From Eucommia ulmoides (Eukaryota > Streptophyta > Magnoliopsida > Garryales > Eucommiaceae), in the NCBI GenBank assembly GCA_016647705.1, contig CM028328.1:2414501-2478500 (forward strand): a DNA stretch of 64,000 bases, written 5' to 3'. Every line of letters starts with the position of its first letter. The stretch's first letter is position 1. A program made the translations under genes and the position numbers. A model generated the notes under the pieces. It made no database searches. It was given only the letters and a program-made list of their open reading frames with translations, and was not told the origin of the DNA. Of the stretch, positions 62,328 to 64,000 are shown piece by piece.

Positions 62328-64000
62328 ATGCATGATTTTTGCTTCACGATCCCGTACGGTTTAATCTTGGCCATTGGCGGAATCATTGGCTACGTGAAGA
62401 GAGGAAGCACCGCGTCGCTTGCCGGAGGTCTCGGCGCCGGTTTCTTGCTCGTACTCGCCGGTTATCTCAGTCTCCAAGCTTTTAACAAGCGAAAGAACTC
62501 GTACATCGCGTTGATTCTCGAGACAGGTATGATTTGTTCCATTTTTGCTGAATTAGAAATCGATTTGATGATTTATACGTGATTTTTGGTTTCGGAACCC
62601 TGGATTTCGTAGCTGAATTACAGTATCTTAGTTCCTGATTACAGATCTCAGATTTGATTTTAGTCTTGATTTGGCTGCTTAGAACGTGTAGTTAATAATA
62701 TAAATGGAAACTGCAATTTTGAACTCCTTAAACTTAATTTGAGCTCAATTAATGAACACAGCTGTGTTAGGTAGTGTTTGGTTGTATGGATTTAAGATCT
62801 CGGAATTGGAATTACAGATGAACACATAAATTTCTAAATTTTTGCAGTGCATTGATTTCTAATTCCAATTCCGCACTTCCAAACACTGCTTTAGTCTCGA
62901 ATGATAACCGATCAAGAACAAGAATCACTAGCATTAAGGGTGCTTTTGGATGAAGTATTAGAAGAAGGAATTTGAATCAGAAGATGGATTTTGTAAATAA
63001 TTCATCTTGTTCAAATTAATTTCGTTCGTCAACGGCCAAACAGTCTCTAATGATCCCAAACGGCTGAGATATTTGAAGAATGGGATTTAATTTCGAGAAA
63101 GGATTTGTAATTTTTTCTTAAGAAAATCATGCAAGAACAAGAATCACCAGCACTAAGAGTGCGTTTGGATGAGTATTAGAAGAAGGAATTTGAATCATAA
63201 CGAATCCATTTTCTTATATCAAGTTCATTCTTCAAATTCCTCAATCCTCACCCAAACGCCGTCTCCAAGTGTTTGTTGTATGGAATTTAGGCCTTGAAAT
63301 TTGAATTAGAAATGAATACATGTAAATTTTGCATGTGTTTGTTTCGAATGTTACCCGAGCATGAACAAGAATTACTCACATAAAGGGTTTGTTTGGATGA
63401 GGTATTAGAAGAAGGAATTTGAATAAGAAAAAATGGATTTGTAAAGAATCCATTTTTCTTCATCAAATTTGTTGTTCAAATATGTCACCTGAACAGACAA
63501 TAAGGTGGTGTTTGGATGCGTGAAATTGTTGACTCGGAATTGGAAATGAATGCATGTAAAAATCAATAAATTTACATTTGTCGTGTTCATTTTGAATTCC
63601 AATTCTAACGCTTCAATTCCATGCATCCAAACACTACCTAAGAGTATTTTCAGTTTTCGGGTTTCTTTCATTTCATATATTTATACGCGCGCGCACACAT
63701 ATATACATAAATATACCTCTAAAACAAGTAGATCGTTGCTTTCAAAACAGTTTGTGCAGCCGCTCTTACATGGGTGATGGGACAACGTTATACTCAAACC
63801 TCGAAAATAATGCCTGCTGGTATCGTTGCTGGGATCAGGTATATGGTTGTTTGGCCCTGTTTGGTTATTGTTTCTGTTCTCTCATTTCTGTTCCTACTCC
63901 CAAAATTTTGAGATTAATGTATAGAAACGCACAGAATTCTCATTCCATAACAATTTATTGGAAGCAGAAGCAGAAAAACAGAAACACTAACCAAACGTTT
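62328..64000 (+). CDS. TMEM14 / FATTY ACID EXPORT family protein (FAX5/6-like), 3' end outside the window
   Basis: Small four-helix membrane protein; plant FAX proteins move fatty acids across membranes, and the FAX5/6 group lacks a plastid targeting peptide. Exon 1 (62328-62526) encodes MHDFCFTIPYGLILAIGGII, then YVKRGSTASLAGG and a second hydrophobic stretch to LILET. Exon 2 (63760-63838) continues in phase with AALTWVMGQRY and KIMPAGIVAGIR, ending at donor gtatat. The final exon (expected after 64000) is missing. MHDF was preferred over an upstream in-frame ATG at 62286 because relatives begin MHDFCFTIPYG. Intron 1 carries several short MITEs. Confidence 0.88.
62764..63645. repeat. Cluster of small gtttgg-ended MITEs in FAX intron 1
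   Basis: At least four short palindromic units can be read: about 62768-62893, 62938-63062, 63168-63275 and 63504-63643. Each begins with a gtgtttgg- or gcgtttgg-like word and ends in its inverted copy (ccaaacact, ccaaacgc). The middle of each has gaattggaatt-type words. Confidence 0.5.
63855..64000. mobile_element. MITE at the right edge of the window
   Basis: It begins ccctgtttggttattgtttctgttc and ends with the inverted gaaacactaaccaaacg at the window border. The last base pairs may be outside. It lies in FAX intron 2. Confidence 0.5.

Noticed and set aside
1-64000. CRISPR array, operon or prokaryotic system
   Set aside because: All genes have spliceosomal introns and plant families; no regularly spaced direct repeats with unique spacers were seen.

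Overview
This is nuclear DNA of a flowering plant, most likely a eudicot. The genes have GT-AG introns, the flanks are AT-rich, and the proteins belong to plant families (RBP45, PAP18-type phosphatase, mitochondrial CAF-like CRM factor, CC-NBS-LRR). Dispersed repeats include an Au-type SINE, a TRIM, Helitron-like ends, hAT-like and PIF/Harbinger-like elements, and a Ty1/copia LTR. The species cannot be fixed from the sequence. No CRISPR array, rRNA gene or credible tRNA gene is visible.

Layout. 1-16.2 kb is repeats only: a solo LTR (227-3665) with a GC-rich DNA element nested in it, a Ty1/copia solo LTR (4663-6788) with a perfect target duplication, and a long AT-rich tract ending in a Helitron-like 3' terminus at 13429. 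That tract carries broken pieces of host genes (beta-galactosidase, MCTP). 16.2-22 kb is an RBP45-type RNA-binding protein gene on the minus strand. 22-36 kb is again repeat-rich: a Helitron-like segment with a purple acid phosphatase exon remnant, a three-layer nested LTR structure, and the last two exons of an MCM7 gene carrying a stop codon. 36.8-45.6 kb holds a broken NBS gene and then an apparently intact CC-NBS-LRR resistance gene. 47.3-51.5 kb is a PAP18-type purple acid phosphatase (five exons). 53.0-57.9 kb is a mitochondrial CAF-like CRM splicing factor (five exons, minus strand). 59.1-60.0 kb is a DTW-domain tRNA modification gene (minus strand). 62.3 kb to the right edge is the start of a TMEM14/FATTY ACID EXPORT gene, cut off by the window.

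Splice sites were assigned by eye. For RBP45, PAP18 and the CRM gene every exon joins in phase with no internal stop, which is strong support. The housekeeping genes do not form a pathway, but their order looks like conserved plant microsynteny. From memory, DTW-CRM-RBP45 corresponds to Arabidopsis At5g54880-54900, and PAP18-FAX6 to At3g20500-20510, so this window may keep an order that Arabidopsis split between two loci.

The most unusual content is the set of host gene fragments (beta-galactosidase, MCTP, PAP, MCM7) sitting in repeat-rich DNA. Three of them lie in or upstream of Helitron-like 3' ends, which suggests gene capture by transposons.
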